This document shows positions 34,606 through 45,597 of a DNA stretch of 64,000 bases, piece after piece. The notes beneath the pieces are model-generated. The model worked only from the letters and a program-made list of their open reading frames with translations, had not been told where the DNA came from and did no database searches. The translations under genes were made by a program, and so were the position numbers. The first letter of the stretch is position 1. The number at the start of each line of letters is the position of its first letter. The stretch spans positions 32,780,904 through 32,844,903 of the forward strand of contig CP099839.1 in the NCBI GenBank assembly GCA_030062745.1. The letters are read 5' to 3'. This DNA comes from Capitulum mitella (lineage: Eukaryota > Arthropoda > Thecostraca > Pollicipedomorpha > Pollicipedidae).

Positions 34606-37361
34606 CAGTGGCGTAGCCAAGGGGGGACAAAGAAGCAATGGTCCCCCCTGGAGGCCAAGCGGTGCCCCCTGGCGGCCGAGCGGGTCCTCCTGGGGCCGAA
34701 GACCCCAGTTCTTTGGATAGCGTGAGGCGCCCACAGGGCGTCTTACGCTGTCCGAAACAGACAATTAAAGCAAAATAAGAATATCTGAAGCATTAAAGAA
34801 GGCTTACGAACCTCAACAAAACGTGCTCCGAATATACAAGAAGGCTCTGTGTGCTATGAAGAGAGACCCGTGGTCTGAATGAGCGTATAGGGGCCCCTAC
34901 TAGCTTGTAGGGGAGTTCACTGCTTGTCTGGGGAGGGCCCCCTATCACCCTATGAAGGGCACCTGTCAGCCTCTGTAGAGACCTCTTTTCGGTCTGAATG
35001 CTATAAAGAAGGCCCCTATCCTGCCTTCAGAGGTCGACAGGGGCCCTTTACAGGTGGATAGTGTGCCCTCTACAGACAGGCAGTGACCCCTCTGGCCAAC
35101 AGGGGCCTCTAGACGATCATTCGGGGGCCCCTGCTTTTTCTGTAAAGATGTCCCTGCCGACCTGTAAGAGGCACCCGCAGGGTCGGCAGGAACGTCTTTA
35201 CGGGCGAGCATTGGCCCCCTTTACACTTTAGCGGGGTCTCTTTACAAACCGGCAGTAATTTAAACCACATGGGGCCCCAGTGATTACGAGGGCCAGGCGC
35301 GGATCCAAAGGGGGAGAAATCGGGGCCATCACCCCCTCCCCCATGAGGCCTCAGAAGGGGCCCCTGTCAGACTTAAAAGGAGCCCCGAAGGGCTCCTTTT
35401 ATGAGGTATGAGCTTCACGGGGTCTCTAAAAGAACATAACGGGCTCTTGATGCAGTCAGGGGGCCTCCTGGAGGGTTAGATGACCTCTGAGACGCATAGA
35501 GGGCCCCTGAAGCTCCCAAAGGCCCCATGAGACCACAACAGGGCCCCAACACAGCAGAGTGTTCCTGAGACAGCCAGATGGATTATAGGGCCCGTGGGAG
35601 AGCCAAGATGAGGACTAAGTTCCAAGGGGGCCTCTGTGAGCGGAAAGCTAAATGTCTTGTTCTTGATGTAGTCAGAGGGCCTCCGGGAGGTTTAATGAGA
35701 CCCTGATACGGTAAGATGGCCCCTAAGTTAGAAAGAAGGGTCCCTGAAACTCTTCAAGGGCTCCTGAGACCGCAAGGGGCACCAACACGGCAAAGGATCC
35801 ACGAGACCGCCAAAACTGCCAGAGTGAGAGGCACCTGAAACGCAGAGAACTTAAGGGGGCGCCTGGCACGGCATAAGGAGACCTGGCAAGCCATAGGGGC
35901 CCCCTGAACGGGGATTCGTCGGTGACTTTCTCAACTTTGAGAGCAGCCACAAATGGGCTCCACTGGCCTTTTTGAAACCTCGAGGAGTTCTTGATGCTGT
36001 CAGGGACCCCCGGGGAGGTCAGGTGGTTTCTGAGACCGCAAGATGGACCCGTACACCGCAGATGACCCCCGAGACCACCAAAAAGGTCGCAGGGCTCCTG
36101 CGAGGCAACGTCGATAACAGGGCCTCTGAGCCGATATCTTGATTTCATTATGGGGGCGCTGGACGGCCAGAGGGCCGAGTATAATCAGCGGGATCCTGGC
36201 ACGGGCAAGATCCCCCTGAGACTGCCAGTGAGGCCCCTGAAGTGCCAACAAAAGCCCCTTGTTATGGCTAGAGGGGCCCTAAATGACTGCCACATATACC
36301 TCATTTAACAGAGGAAGACCCCCTGATACAGCCATGGGGATCACCGGAGACGTTTGGAGGGTCTATGACACTGCACAGGGGCCCTGAAATTGCCAAAAGG
36401 TCGTTTGTAACTGCTAGAGAGCCCTTAGATGGCAAAAATGTTTCGCAAAGACGATAAGAGGGGTACCCAGGATCACAGGGGGTTCACTGAGACTGCTAGA
36501 ACGGGACCTTTGAGACTGCTAACTAGAAGCCTCAGCAATAGGGGCCCCTGAGACGACCAGAGGGGCCCTAAAACTACTGGACGCCCTGAGACTACTAAAC
36601 TTGAGACGTCCAAACTGTTCCTGAAACGGCCAAAGGACCTAGAGGATTGTCAGAGGCTCTTCTGTCACGGCAGAGAGAGACTTATAGAGCCTTTTTTAGT
36701 GCCTGAGTGGCTCCTTAGACGGTAGAAACGTCCTAGGGCCGACAGGAGGGAACCCGAGATGGTTTAGGCGTCCCTGAAACTGTCAGATAGGTCCCTGAGA
36801 CTGTCTGAGGTGCCCCTGAAACTGCCAAAGGAGTGCCTGAGACGTCCCGTGGGACAAGTGGAACTGTAAAAGGAACCTGAGACCACCAGAGGGTCCTGGC
36901 ACGGCAGACGGCCCGAGACCACCAAAAATGTCCCTGCAGTTGCAACAGGGAACCTAAACCAAGCCGAGAAAAGAAGATCGCCAGAAGCTACGTGGAGGGA
37001 CGGCCTCCTGGACCAGAAACAGACACATTTCAAATGGAGGGAGGGACGAAACCGTCTAAAATCTCGCTGTTCTTGTCATATTTCGGCCACTTTGCTCTGA
37101 AATAAAACGCCAAATTTTCCCAAACAATGTGACGGGTTCGAATTTTTTTCGGCTTCTTTTTATGATAAAATCGCAAAATTACACCATTTTTTCATATCTG
37201 AAGGGCAAAAAATACGGGGCCCCGTACTGACCATTCGCCTCCACCCCCCCTCCCCTTGGTGAAATCCTGCATCCGCCCTTGGCAAGGGCCCCCATTGGTT
37301 ACGAAGGCCCCCTTGATCCGATTTGCCCCCCCCCCCGGGTGGAATCCTGGCTGCGCTCCTG
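34606..37361. mobile_element. hAT-type MITE with GC-rich minisatellite core (outer)
   Basis: Left end CAGTGGCGTAGCCAAGG; right end ...CCTGGCTGCGCTCCTG, reverse complement CAGGAGCGCAGCCAGG. Flanks GATTCTGG (34598-34605) and GATTCCAG (37362-37369) agree at 6 of 8, a probable hAT 8-bp target duplication. The core (about 34870-37030) is a long degenerate array built on CCCCTGAGACNGCCAGAGGG. No transposase frame. Confidence 0.6.
35293..37281. mobile_element. possible nested hAT-type MITE (inner)
   Basis: Left CAGGCGCGGATCCAAAGGGG; right GGTGAAATCCTGCATCCGCC, reverse complement GGCGGATGCAGGATTTCACC. The flanks ACGAGGGC and GCAAGGGC agree at 6 of 8. This would be one element inserted in another of related type. 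Homologous core and right end recur at about 43890-45597. Confidence 0.45.
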
Positions 37362-37466
37362 GATTCCAGATGCCTAAAGGTTAGTGAAAGATCCACACAC
37401 ATACCTGGTCATGAAGTTCCAGAGCCCAGATTTCATCAGACTTATACCATGTACGGATGCGGATGA

Positions 37467-37469
<3 letters not shown>

Positions 37470-37534
<65 letters not shown>
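37470..37534. repeat. (TA)n microsatellite
   Basis: About 32 TA units, directly left of the inverted repeat arm at 37544. Confidence 0.95.
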
Positions 37535-37538
<4 letters not shown>

Positions 37539-37543
37539 ACCTG

Positions 37544-37591
37544 AAGAGCGTTCCAAGAGCGCTACATTGGTAACCAAATGAAGACTGCTCA

Positions 37592-37655
<64 letters not shown>

Positions 37656-37663
37656 GAAGACTG

Positions 37664-37733
<70 letters not shown>

Positions 37734-37785
37734 TGAGCAGTCTTCATTTGGTTACCAATGTAGCGTTCTTGGAACGCTTTTGAAG
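37544..37785. repeat. 50-bp inverted repeat enclosing (TA)n-(TC)n-(TA)n
   Basis: Left arm 37544-37595 and right arm 37730-37785 are reverse complements except for a few bases (both contain GCTACATTGGTAACCAAATG or its complement). Between them are (TA)n at 37594-37654, a short GAAGACTGCTC copy, (TC)n at about 37664-37691 and (TA)n at 37692-37732. It could form a very long hairpin. Confidence 0.85.
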
Positions 37786-38007
37786 CAAAACAGCACTGCG
37801 TATTCATACAATGCTACTTACCTCAAAGTCTGCTGGTGTCACCGTTGACGTCACCGCGCTGTATTTCTGGCCATTAATAACCTTCTGAACTGAGTAGGAC
37901 TGAGTAACCAGCAAGTTAATCAGTCCTGTTTCTGGCTAGTCAGTCCTCACTTGCTTTTGCCTTTTAATGGCTCCATTACCAGCCAAGTTTTATGTTCTCC
38001 TGTTTCA

Positions 38008-39206
38008 CCCTATTCCCGGAAGGCTAGACGGTATGGTCGATTCCCGGCAGGGTGGGCGGATTCGCCCCCCCCCCCCGAGATCTCCAGAACTATTCGTTCG
38101 ATTTTATCGCAACCAACGGCAATCGATTTGCCATGACGTGAACTACATTATACACAAAGAAATTTTCGAAATTTTGAAATGTGTGGATACAGGGGGCAAA
38201 AAATGTCAAAACCAGGGGTATTTTTGGACTTCTCATAACTCCGTTGTTTATTGACCGATTTCAATGAAATTGGCATGAATCGAGATATTATGGATAGGGC
38301 TTTCACCATGGGTACACAAATCTGAAATTTTGAGAAAATTCATAGGCGTTCACAAGGTTTTAAAATTAGGAGGACTAGTTTTCTAACAATTGAATGAACA
38401 AAAGCAGCAAAAACTTTTTTGGCTTCTGCTAATCGTGTTATGCTAAAGAAGTACAAATCGCATCACAATGTTTATATGTTAGCATAGGCGATGCCAGGGA
38501 CATGAAAAAGGGAAAACTGTCATGGTCACACGTTCTTCAGATCAACTTGTGACCTCTGACCTTAAATTACCTCCAGTGACCTTGGGGTCACTTGGAATGA
38601 TCTCGTGTGGATTTAATATTATCTGTAAACGTTTTCAATCATTTGAATTAACTATTTTAAAAATTTCATTTTATGGCGATTGCGATGTAGGGTACGTGCA
38701 CAGACATTTTAGGTCATAGCTCCGTGACCCGACCTGATATCAACCTGAAACTTGACACACAAGTAGAGGGGACAGTTTTACGTCATGTGTGTTCCGGGTT
38801 TGACATTTGAAAAAAACGGCGCCGAAATTATTGCAAAAAAACAAATTTTGACTTTTGACCTTGACTTGACCTTGTAAAGTGACCTCAGATGAACGAAATT
38901 ACATCTGCACATTGCCCAACTATTTAGCTATTTACCCATATAAAGTTTTAACTTCTATTTTAAAAACGCTGCTTTTGGCAGTCATTTTTCTTTTACCCTG
39001 AACATGGCCAAAAATGGCCTATGGTGCCTCCCAAAAACGTTGCCTGGCTCCGCCCCTGAGCAAAACAGAATTTTGAAATTTTGTCACGGCACGTAGAAAG
39101 AATAGCTAGGAAAAGTCACCAAGTTTCGTGAAACTGCGTTAAAAAGCCTGGAATTGGCAAGCAAAAAATCCGAGGGGCGGATTCAGCCCCCCTGTCGGGA
39201 ACAGCG
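38008..39206 (-). mobile_element. TTAA MITE, copy 4 (full length, inverted)
   Basis: 1199 bp. Plus-strand left end CCCTATTCCCGG preceded by TTCA (decayed TTAA); right end CTGTCGGGAACAGCG before TTAA at 39207-39210. The whole interior matches copy 1 in reverse, including TGACCTTGACTTGACCTTG at about 38857-38875. Confidence 0.8.
38550..38562 (-). promoter_or_regulatory. perfect DR1 in TTAA MITE copy 4
   Basis: TGACCTCTGACCT equals AGGTCAGAGGTCA on the minus strand. Same position in the element as the DR1 in copy 6 (54567-54579). Confidence 0.4.
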
Positions 39207-39339
39207 TTAATACAGGGATAGCTTGCCATACTAAATGGCTTCAGCAAAGTTGGAATGTATTTGCTTTGTGCACTCCATTGGAAAATCAACCTTCATTGTC
39301 CTGATTGCTAACTTGTTGTGCCTGGACGCTGCGCTTGAT

Positions 39340-39660
39340 TGAAAGATCCCTTCAGATCCCAGATCTCAAGCCAGTATTTCCAGAGATCCTTTCAGATCCT
39401 AGATGTCTTTAGCTATCAGATCCTAAGTCTGCGATATGTCGAAAAATCCCTTCAGACTCTGGATCCTCTGGGACCATTTTGCTGAAAGATGCCTTCAGAT
39501 CCTAGATCATTCTCAAAATCTTGCCAAACGATCCCTTCAGATCCCAGATCTTGTAGTAACATTTTGTCGAAAAACCCCTTCAAAACCCCTTCAAAACCAC
39601 TTCAAAATCCTATGGTGACATTTTGCCAAAAGACCCCTTGGGGTCCTAGATCTTCTTGTG
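39340..39660. repeat. CCCTTCAGATCC(T)AGATC tandem array
   Basis: Seven or eight degenerate units of roughly 40-50 bp, each with ATCCCTTCAGATCCTAGATC followed by a variable stretch. It lies 340-660 bp downstream of the CWF19L1 stop codon. Confidence 0.7.
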
Positions 39661-39928
39661 AGACCCAGGCACATGTCTGGTGTCCACCTGTATAAAGCAG
39701 CCCGAAACGGCGCGGGAACATCGACAGTCGGGCCGCGAGTTTTGTACCCCAAACGGCACACACCCACACCCTTGGAGACTTGCTACAACGCCGTTGACAC
39801 GCCACTTCGTCGTTTGCCGTTTCTTACTTCTTATGCCACTGTTTTCGGAGCTTTTGGCAGCATTCACTAACGTGGGGAATAAGAGGGCATTAGAAAATGT
39901 ACTGATACTCGCGAAATATGTTGATATG

Positions 39929-39934
39929 TTTATT
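39929..39934 (-). terminator. CWF19L1 polyadenylation signal
   Basis: Plus-strand TTTATT is AATAAA on the minus strand, 66 bases after the CWF19L1 stop codon, a normal distance. Confidence 0.5.
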
Positions 39935-39999
39935 TGTGCTTAGAAATGATGGGGCATGAGCAGTCGAAAGGCTTATACACCGTACGGAAAGCAAGTAAC

Positions 40000-41526
40000 C
40001 TAAGGAAACTTGCTCAGCTTGGCCTTGAACTGCTTCGCCCTGGACGCTTGTTCCTCTTTACTAACAACACACTCGCTCCACTCCACGCGTTCGGGCATGT
40101 TCAGAATGGGCGGACATGCCAGCATGGAACGCCCGATGTTTAGAGGCAACTTCTTGCTGACCCTGTGGAACAGCTTCTCGCCACCCGGTAGCTCCACGTA
40201 CAGGTAGGGTGCACCTGGCTTGGCCAGCTGTCGAACTTCGGAGAGCGGCGGTACCTCGTCCAAACTGATATCCAGGCTGTCACAGTGATCTTGCACAGTC
40301 TCTTTCAGCGCGGAAACCACGCGAGCTGGTACCGGCACGCACTGCACCTGCAGGTGTGACTGCCGGTAGTTGCGCTCGAAGAAAACCACCGCCTTCTCCT
40401 CGGCGGCGAAAAGCTTGCGAAGCCGCTCCTTGTACTCGAGGATCTCGTGCCAGACGGAGTCGGACGCTTCTGTTGAGGCGCGCGTGTGCTCCACGGGAAG
40501 AATCAGCACGTGATCAGGCACGAGGCCACCCTTGGCGAGTGCCAGGTAGCACACTTCGCCGACGTTCACCACCAGGTGTTTCTCCACCTCAGGAGAGGCC
40601 AGACAGAACCAGCACGGCGCCGCTGTCCGCTCGTCCGGCGGCCCCTTGCGACGACGTTTGGCGTCCGGCTCCTCGGATCGTTTGTCCGTGGAGTAAAAGT
40701 ACTGTACGGCGCCGCCGTTGCCGCCGGCGGCCGCCGCCGCCGTCGCCATCTCCTCAGCACTAAACGGGCACTCGGTGACGTCCGGCGGCTGCGCCACCAG
40801 CTCGACGCGCGCCAGCCGCGACATCGGCTCCAGCGCGAACGCGTACAGCCATTTGTGTCGGTCGGGGTTGAAGGCGGCCGCCAGCGAGATGAAGCGGGTC
40901 ACATGGCTCTGCTGGCCCCGCAGCACCTGGTGGTTTCGGTACGGCAGCCGCTCGTAGTGCAGCGAAAGGCCGCCAGTGAACACGTACCGCGGCCGGATGA
41001 CGTACAGCAGGCGCGCCGTCAGCAGTGAGCCGGTCTCCTCAGAATAGACGTCGGGCGGCGCGGCCGCGTACCGCGTCACGCCGCGCGGCCAGCTAGTCGT
41101 CAGCAGGATGTCCACGCCGGCGGCACCGGACACCGACACAGCCTGCTCCAGGGCGCGTACATCGGCCGCGGACGGGTGACCGCCGTCAGGTGGCGCCAGG
41201 TACGCCACGCTCGCGCCGCCGGTCGACGTGAACACGCCGCGCTCGCCCAGCGCCATCACGTCGGCGCACAGCTCGTCGGAGTCCGGAGAGGGGTGAAGCT
41301 GGCGCGACAGTCGGCCGGCCGTGCCCAGCACGTATGTCTGTAACGGCACGCGGCGCGTACCATCACGAAACGCCGTCCACTCGGAGTTATCGTTGCCGAA
41401 AAACGTGCCACAGCACAACAGGAACTCGAACGGGCCATTCTTTTTGTTAACAGTGGCCACATGATTAAACACCTGGTTGAACTTACCATCTATGTTTCCA
41501 CAAACAAGAATTTTTACTGGTGCCAT
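40000..41526 (-). CDS. CWF19L1: CWF19-like protein 1, intronless
   Basis: A single open frame of 508 codons, slightly shorter than human CWF19L1 (538 aa from memory). The family is related to yeast Cwf19/Drn1, associated with the spliceosome and lariat debranching. N-terminal metallophosphoesterase-like domain (about 1-240): ILVCGNIDGKFNQVF, LLCCGTFFG, VDILLTTSWP, HYERLPYRNH. A low-complexity linker (255-303) has an Ala/Gly run and a basic RRRKG patch. The HIT-like CwfJ domain starts CWFCLASPEVEKHLVV (305-320), then AKGGLVPDHVLILPVEHT and ERNYRQSHLQVQCVPVP; the C-terminal CwfJ part has VELPGGEKLFHRV. The start MAPVKILVCG is preceded by ACC and aligns with the family N-terminus. The GC- and CpG-rich exon contrasts with the CpG-poor upstream flank. 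No intron interrupts the frame, and no poly-A remnant marks it as a retrocopy. Confidence 0.95.
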   Translation of the reverse strand: MAPVKILVCGNIDGKFNQVFNHVATVNKKNGPFEFLLCCGTFFGNDNSEWTAFRDGTRRVPLQTYVLGTAGRLSRQLHPSPDSDELCADVMALGERGVFTSTGGASVAYLAPPDGGHPSAADVRALEQAVSVSGAAGVDILLTTSWPRGVTRYAAAPPDVYSEETGSLLTARLLYVIRPRYVFTGGLSLHYERLPYRNHQVLRGQQSHVTRFISLAAAFNPDRHKWLYAFALEPMSRLARVELVAQPPDVTECPFSAEEMATAAAAAGGNGGAVQYFYSTDKRSEEPDAKRRRKGPPDERTAAPCWFCLASPEVEKHLVVNVGEVCYLALAKGGLVPDHVLILPVEHTRASTEASDSVWHEILEYKERLRKLFAAEEKAVVFFERNYRQSHLQVQCVPVPARVVSALKETVQDHCDSLDISLDEVPPLSEVRQLAKPGAPYLYVELPGGEKLFHRVSKKLPLNIGRSMLACPPILNMPERVEWSECVVSKEEQASRAKQFKAKLSKFP

Positions 41527-42202
41527 GGTTACAATCTGGAATCAGAGGGAACAAACTGTCATACTACATTGAGCCTGAAGAGGCAACTTTGGGTGTCTTT
41601 CCAGAAACTGACTTGGTTGGACTGAGAAGAAATTATGTTGACTGCCTTTCCCACAAATGTTTTTGTAAAAGTAAATAATGCCTGTAAGAATTCATGAATG
41701 TAGTCAACTACATATTAATTATGCTGTTCTCTGCCAAGAACAATATACCCTCTGCAAATATTCCCTGGCTTGTGCCTGTTCATCATGCAACTGCTGAAAA
41801 ATGGCAAGGACTTTAGGGCAAAACAGGGGAAAATTGTGTCAAATTGGTCAGAAAGTTTTAGGAGTAAACTTCTTAACAAAATGTAGCTAATACATATATT
41901 TATTAAACTGCATGCTAGAACCTGGCTATCTGCACACAAAACATGCATCAAAGGTATTCATATTATAGTGCTACACCTATCACCAAGACATGTTAACCCC
42001 ACCTCTTGAGATTCCTATAAAAGCTGGTTCATCTGGCAGTCCAGAGAACCCTTTTGAAGCATGGGGGACTCATGAGATGAAATAATGGCATACCAGAGAC
42101 TGACGGTTTCTGAATAGAATTATCTTTAATGGTTTTTGGACTTTGAAGTGCTGTTTTATTTTCCATTTCAATATTTTTTGCCAAGCCATTTGAATATTTA
42201 TA
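41527..42202. other. CWF19L1 upstream region, CpG-poor
   Basis: AT-rich DNA with almost no CpG (about one in 600 bases). It contains the presumed CWF19L1 promoter or 5' UTR; a GT-like donor just upstream of the ATG cannot be decided. No gene seen. Confidence 0.5.
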
Positions 42203-43202
42203 TCACCATGGTTCAATTGCATACAGTTTTAGGCAGTTTGCTGTCAAGACTGTGAGACCCTCCAGGTCTTCATTTTCAGATTGTCTTTGAGCACATGGTC
42301 TTGCACTAGTTTGTTGCATGCAGCTTTGAGAACAATCCTTTTCTTCTTTCTCTTTCTGTTCCTCTGCATTTTGGTTTGCTGTTTGCTTTTCAAACAGATC
42401 GAGTGCTCTTGTTTTCGCTTTACTTATGGCCATTGCTGTCTTTAACCCATAGTGTTCTTCTTCAAACTTGAGCTCAAACTTCTTTATATCCAGCTGCTGC
42501 CTTCTCTTCTGCAGTTCAGCCTTCATCTCTTTCTGTGACATGCTTGAATGCTTTCCAGCATGACCAATATCTTCCTTCACTTCAGAGACATCTGAACAAG
42601 AATCCAGTGCAAGCTGGTTCTCCTCCATCTGTAATTCCAATCTTTGTTTCTCCAACTGGTGTCTCTCATTCAATGCTTCAGCTTTTGCTGTCAGTTCTGC
42701 TTGTCTCTGGACTTCATCAAGCCTCAACATGCCAACCTTGGTTTCCACTGAGCTTGATCCCTGACTCACTCTCAAAACAATTGCAGTTTGAGACACTTTC
42801 AAATGGTTCAACATTTGATGCTTCATCTGATTCCCTCAGTAGATCAACATACTTCTCAACAGTCATCTCAATTTCATTCAAGCTTTTCATGTGAGCTGAA
42901 TGTTTGGTCTTGTGATCCTTCAGATCTGATTCTGGTGACAGATCACTCACCTCCTTGTTCATCTGGGTGAACTCCTTGAAAATCTCCTTCCATTCTTCAA
43001 ACTTGCCCTTCATAACCTCCAAAGCATCTTCTTGAAGCATATGTGTACACAAAATACTACCCTTTCTCTGAAGAACATTCAGCAAGTGCCTGTAGTTTTT
43101 TAACTTCAAGTCTAATTGGTACTGCCTGCCCTTTTCAGTGGCATGATATGCTCTACCTCTATTAGAATGGGCTCCTACATTTTCATGACCATCTACATCC
43201 AT
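42203..43202 (-). pseudogene. gag-like coiled-coil protein fossil, one frameshift
   Basis: Two overlapping minus-strand frames. The first (43202-42717) begins MDVDGHENVGAHSN and has GRQYQLDLKLKNYRHLLNVL, then helical segments (FEEWKEIFKEFTQMNKEVSD). The second (to 42203) is a long charged coiled coil (LDEVQRQAELTAKAEALNER, QLDIKKFELKFEEEHYGLKT). A frameshift in 42720-42830 separates them. This layout resembles the N-terminal part of BEL/Pao-type gag proteins in invertebrates; that assignment is a judgement by style, not a search. No protease or reverse transcriptase follows. Confidence 0.45.
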
Positions 43203-43889
43203 CTTGAGAACCTTTTCTTAAATCAATTGCAGAAACCAAAGAAACGGAGCAACTGACATGAAGTGGCCAAGCATGTGAAATGCAAAATGAGTGGAGTATA
43301 TCCAGTTCTGCTCAAATGTTAGTGTTTGGAAAGTCAAAAATATCACAAGTACAATCAACATCTGATGTGGTTCAATGGAGTCACAAACAGGGAACAGGAC
43401 AGGGAGGTACAAAAGGAAATGACTACCCACATCATCAGGCTGCACAATGCACTGGACATCTTTCACTAAATCAATCAATACTTCAACTAATTTCTAGGCT
43501 ACACCATCTGAGGAAATGTTTCTACTGTACCGGCTTTTTGGTTAACTAAGGAGCGGTGTACGGTTCAGACAATCTTTCTATTTACGTAGAAACCTGTAAT
43601 CATGGGCAATCAATCAATCAAAAGAGAAAACAGCTGCAATAGTTAGATTTTAGTCGCAAAGAAAATCAAATAGTTACATTTTCCGGAGTGGTGCCGGCCT
43701 CCCAGTCAGGAACACAGTGACACTCAAAGACAAACGTTAGACAAGGTCGCCGCAAACGGCGCAGTTAAATCATCAACTAAACAAAGATATGATCAACGCC
43801 GACTGCGGTAACAGGCCGTCAGGGGCCCCTGGCAGCCTTCGGAGGTCCCCTGCTGTCTTGGGGCCACATGAGGTGGGGGCCCACCGCTG
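43203..43889. other. no gene; CpG-poor to CpG-rich transition
   Basis: CpG-poor until about 43545, then normal. No protein or RNA recognised. Confidence 0.4.
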
Positions 43890-45597
43890 GGCGAGGATCC
43901 CCAAATTTTTGCCTGGCTCCGCCCTTGAAGTTTCCAAAGGGCCCCTGAGACCACGACAGGACCTCAACACGGCAGATTGCTCCTGATTTTGCCAGAAGGG
44001 TCACAGGGTCCCTGAGACGGCCAAGATGACGAACGAGTCCCTTGAGTGGCATAGGGGACCCTGGAATGCCATAGCGGCCCTGACTGGGTTCCACGGACCT
44101 GCATAAAAAGCCGTAGTTCCTGATGCCATTAGAGGGCCTCCGTGAGGGTTTATGAGGCCTTGAGACGGTAAGATGGCCCCTTAGATGGATGCAAAGGCCC
44201 CTGAAATTCTCTAATGGCTCCCAGGGCTGCAAGAGGGGCCTCAGCACGACAAAGGGTTCATGAGACCGTTGAGAGTGCCAGTGAGGCCCATAAGACGGCA
44301 AGAACTTAGAGGGTGCGTAGCACGGCATAAGGAGACCCTGACCAGACAAAGGAGCCCATGAATAGGGATTCATCACTGACCTTCTCAACTTCTAGAGGGA
44401 CCCAAATGGGCTATACCGTCTTTTTTAAACCTGGGGGGTCCTTGATGCAGTCAGGGGGACTCGGAAGGTCAGGTGGGTCCTGAGACGGTGAGATGAGCCC
44501 CTACAAGGCAGATGGCCCCTGAGACCGCCAAAGAGGTCGGAAAGCCCTGTGAGACAAAGACATCTTTCCCTCCCCCTCCAGGCAAAGACCGTCTGCGAGG
44601 CAAAGACGGTAAGAGAACCTCTTAGGCGGTATGAAGTCTTTGAACGGCCAGAGAGCCCCGAGTGTGCTAGGCGGGCTCTTGGCATGGAAAAGGTCCGCCT
44701 GAGACTGCTAGTGAGACCCCGACTGCCAGATATACCCCATGTAACAAAGGAAGACCCTTGGTACTGCCATGGAAGTTACCGGAGGTGTCCAAAGGGTCCA
44801 TGACACTGCATAAAGGATCTGAAATCGCCAAAACATCTTTTGTAACTGCCAGAGGGCCCATGAGACGGAAATAATGGTTCCCAGAGACGACAAGAGGAGC
44901 ACCTAGGAGAACAGGGGGTCCACTGAGACTACTAGAGAGGGGTCTTTGGGGCCTTTGAGGCCGCTCACTAGCAGTGCTTAGCCTTGAGACGTCCAGGCAG
45001 CTCCTGAAACGGCCAAAGGACCTGAAACATTGCCAGAGGCGCCTCTGTCACGACAGAGAGAGACTTACAGAGGGTCCTGAGAGACTTCCTAGGCGGAAAA
45101 AGAATCCCAGGGACGACAGGAGGAAGCCCGAGATGGCTTAAGAGTCCCTGAAGCTACCAGATGGGTCCTGCCGGAAGCGTCTGTAAAAGAAACTTGATAC
45201 CACTTAAGGGCCCTGACACGGCAGACGACCCGAAACCACCAAGAAGCTGGCAAAAAAGTCTTCAGGAGCTACGAGGGGGCAGAGGGGCTTCTAGACAACA
45301 AAAAAGACACTTCAAGTAGAGGGAGGGACGCAGCCGCCTAAATCCCACCGTTGTTGTCATGTTTCGGCCTTTTTTTGTACGCGAACAAAACGCAACATTC
45401 TTTTTCAAATGAAGTGATGTGCTTGGATTCTGTCGCTTACTTTATAGAACAAAAAGCGCAAAGGCATATCAAATATTTCAGCCACGACCTTAGCAAATGA
45501 GCTCTTTTCATTTCTGAAGAGCAAAAAAATGTGGGCCTAGACCGGGAGGGGAACCCCGCGCTGACCATTCCCCCTCCTGGTGAAATCCTGGATCCGC
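43890..45597. mobile_element. GC-rich minisatellite MITE related to 35293-37281
   Basis: Colinear with the 34.9-37.3 kb element: matching blocks include GAGGTCAGGTGG-like near 44465, GAGGGAGGGACG at 45318-45330, the TTCGGCC block and the right end GGTGAAATCCTGGATCCGCC. The core is again CCCTGAGAC-GCCAGAGGG units. It splits the CpG-poor domain in two. The left end is uncertain. Confidence 0.55.

Noticed and set aside
40486-41028. 180-codon plus-strand frame
   Set aside because: Antisense shadow of the GC-rich CWF19L1 coding region.
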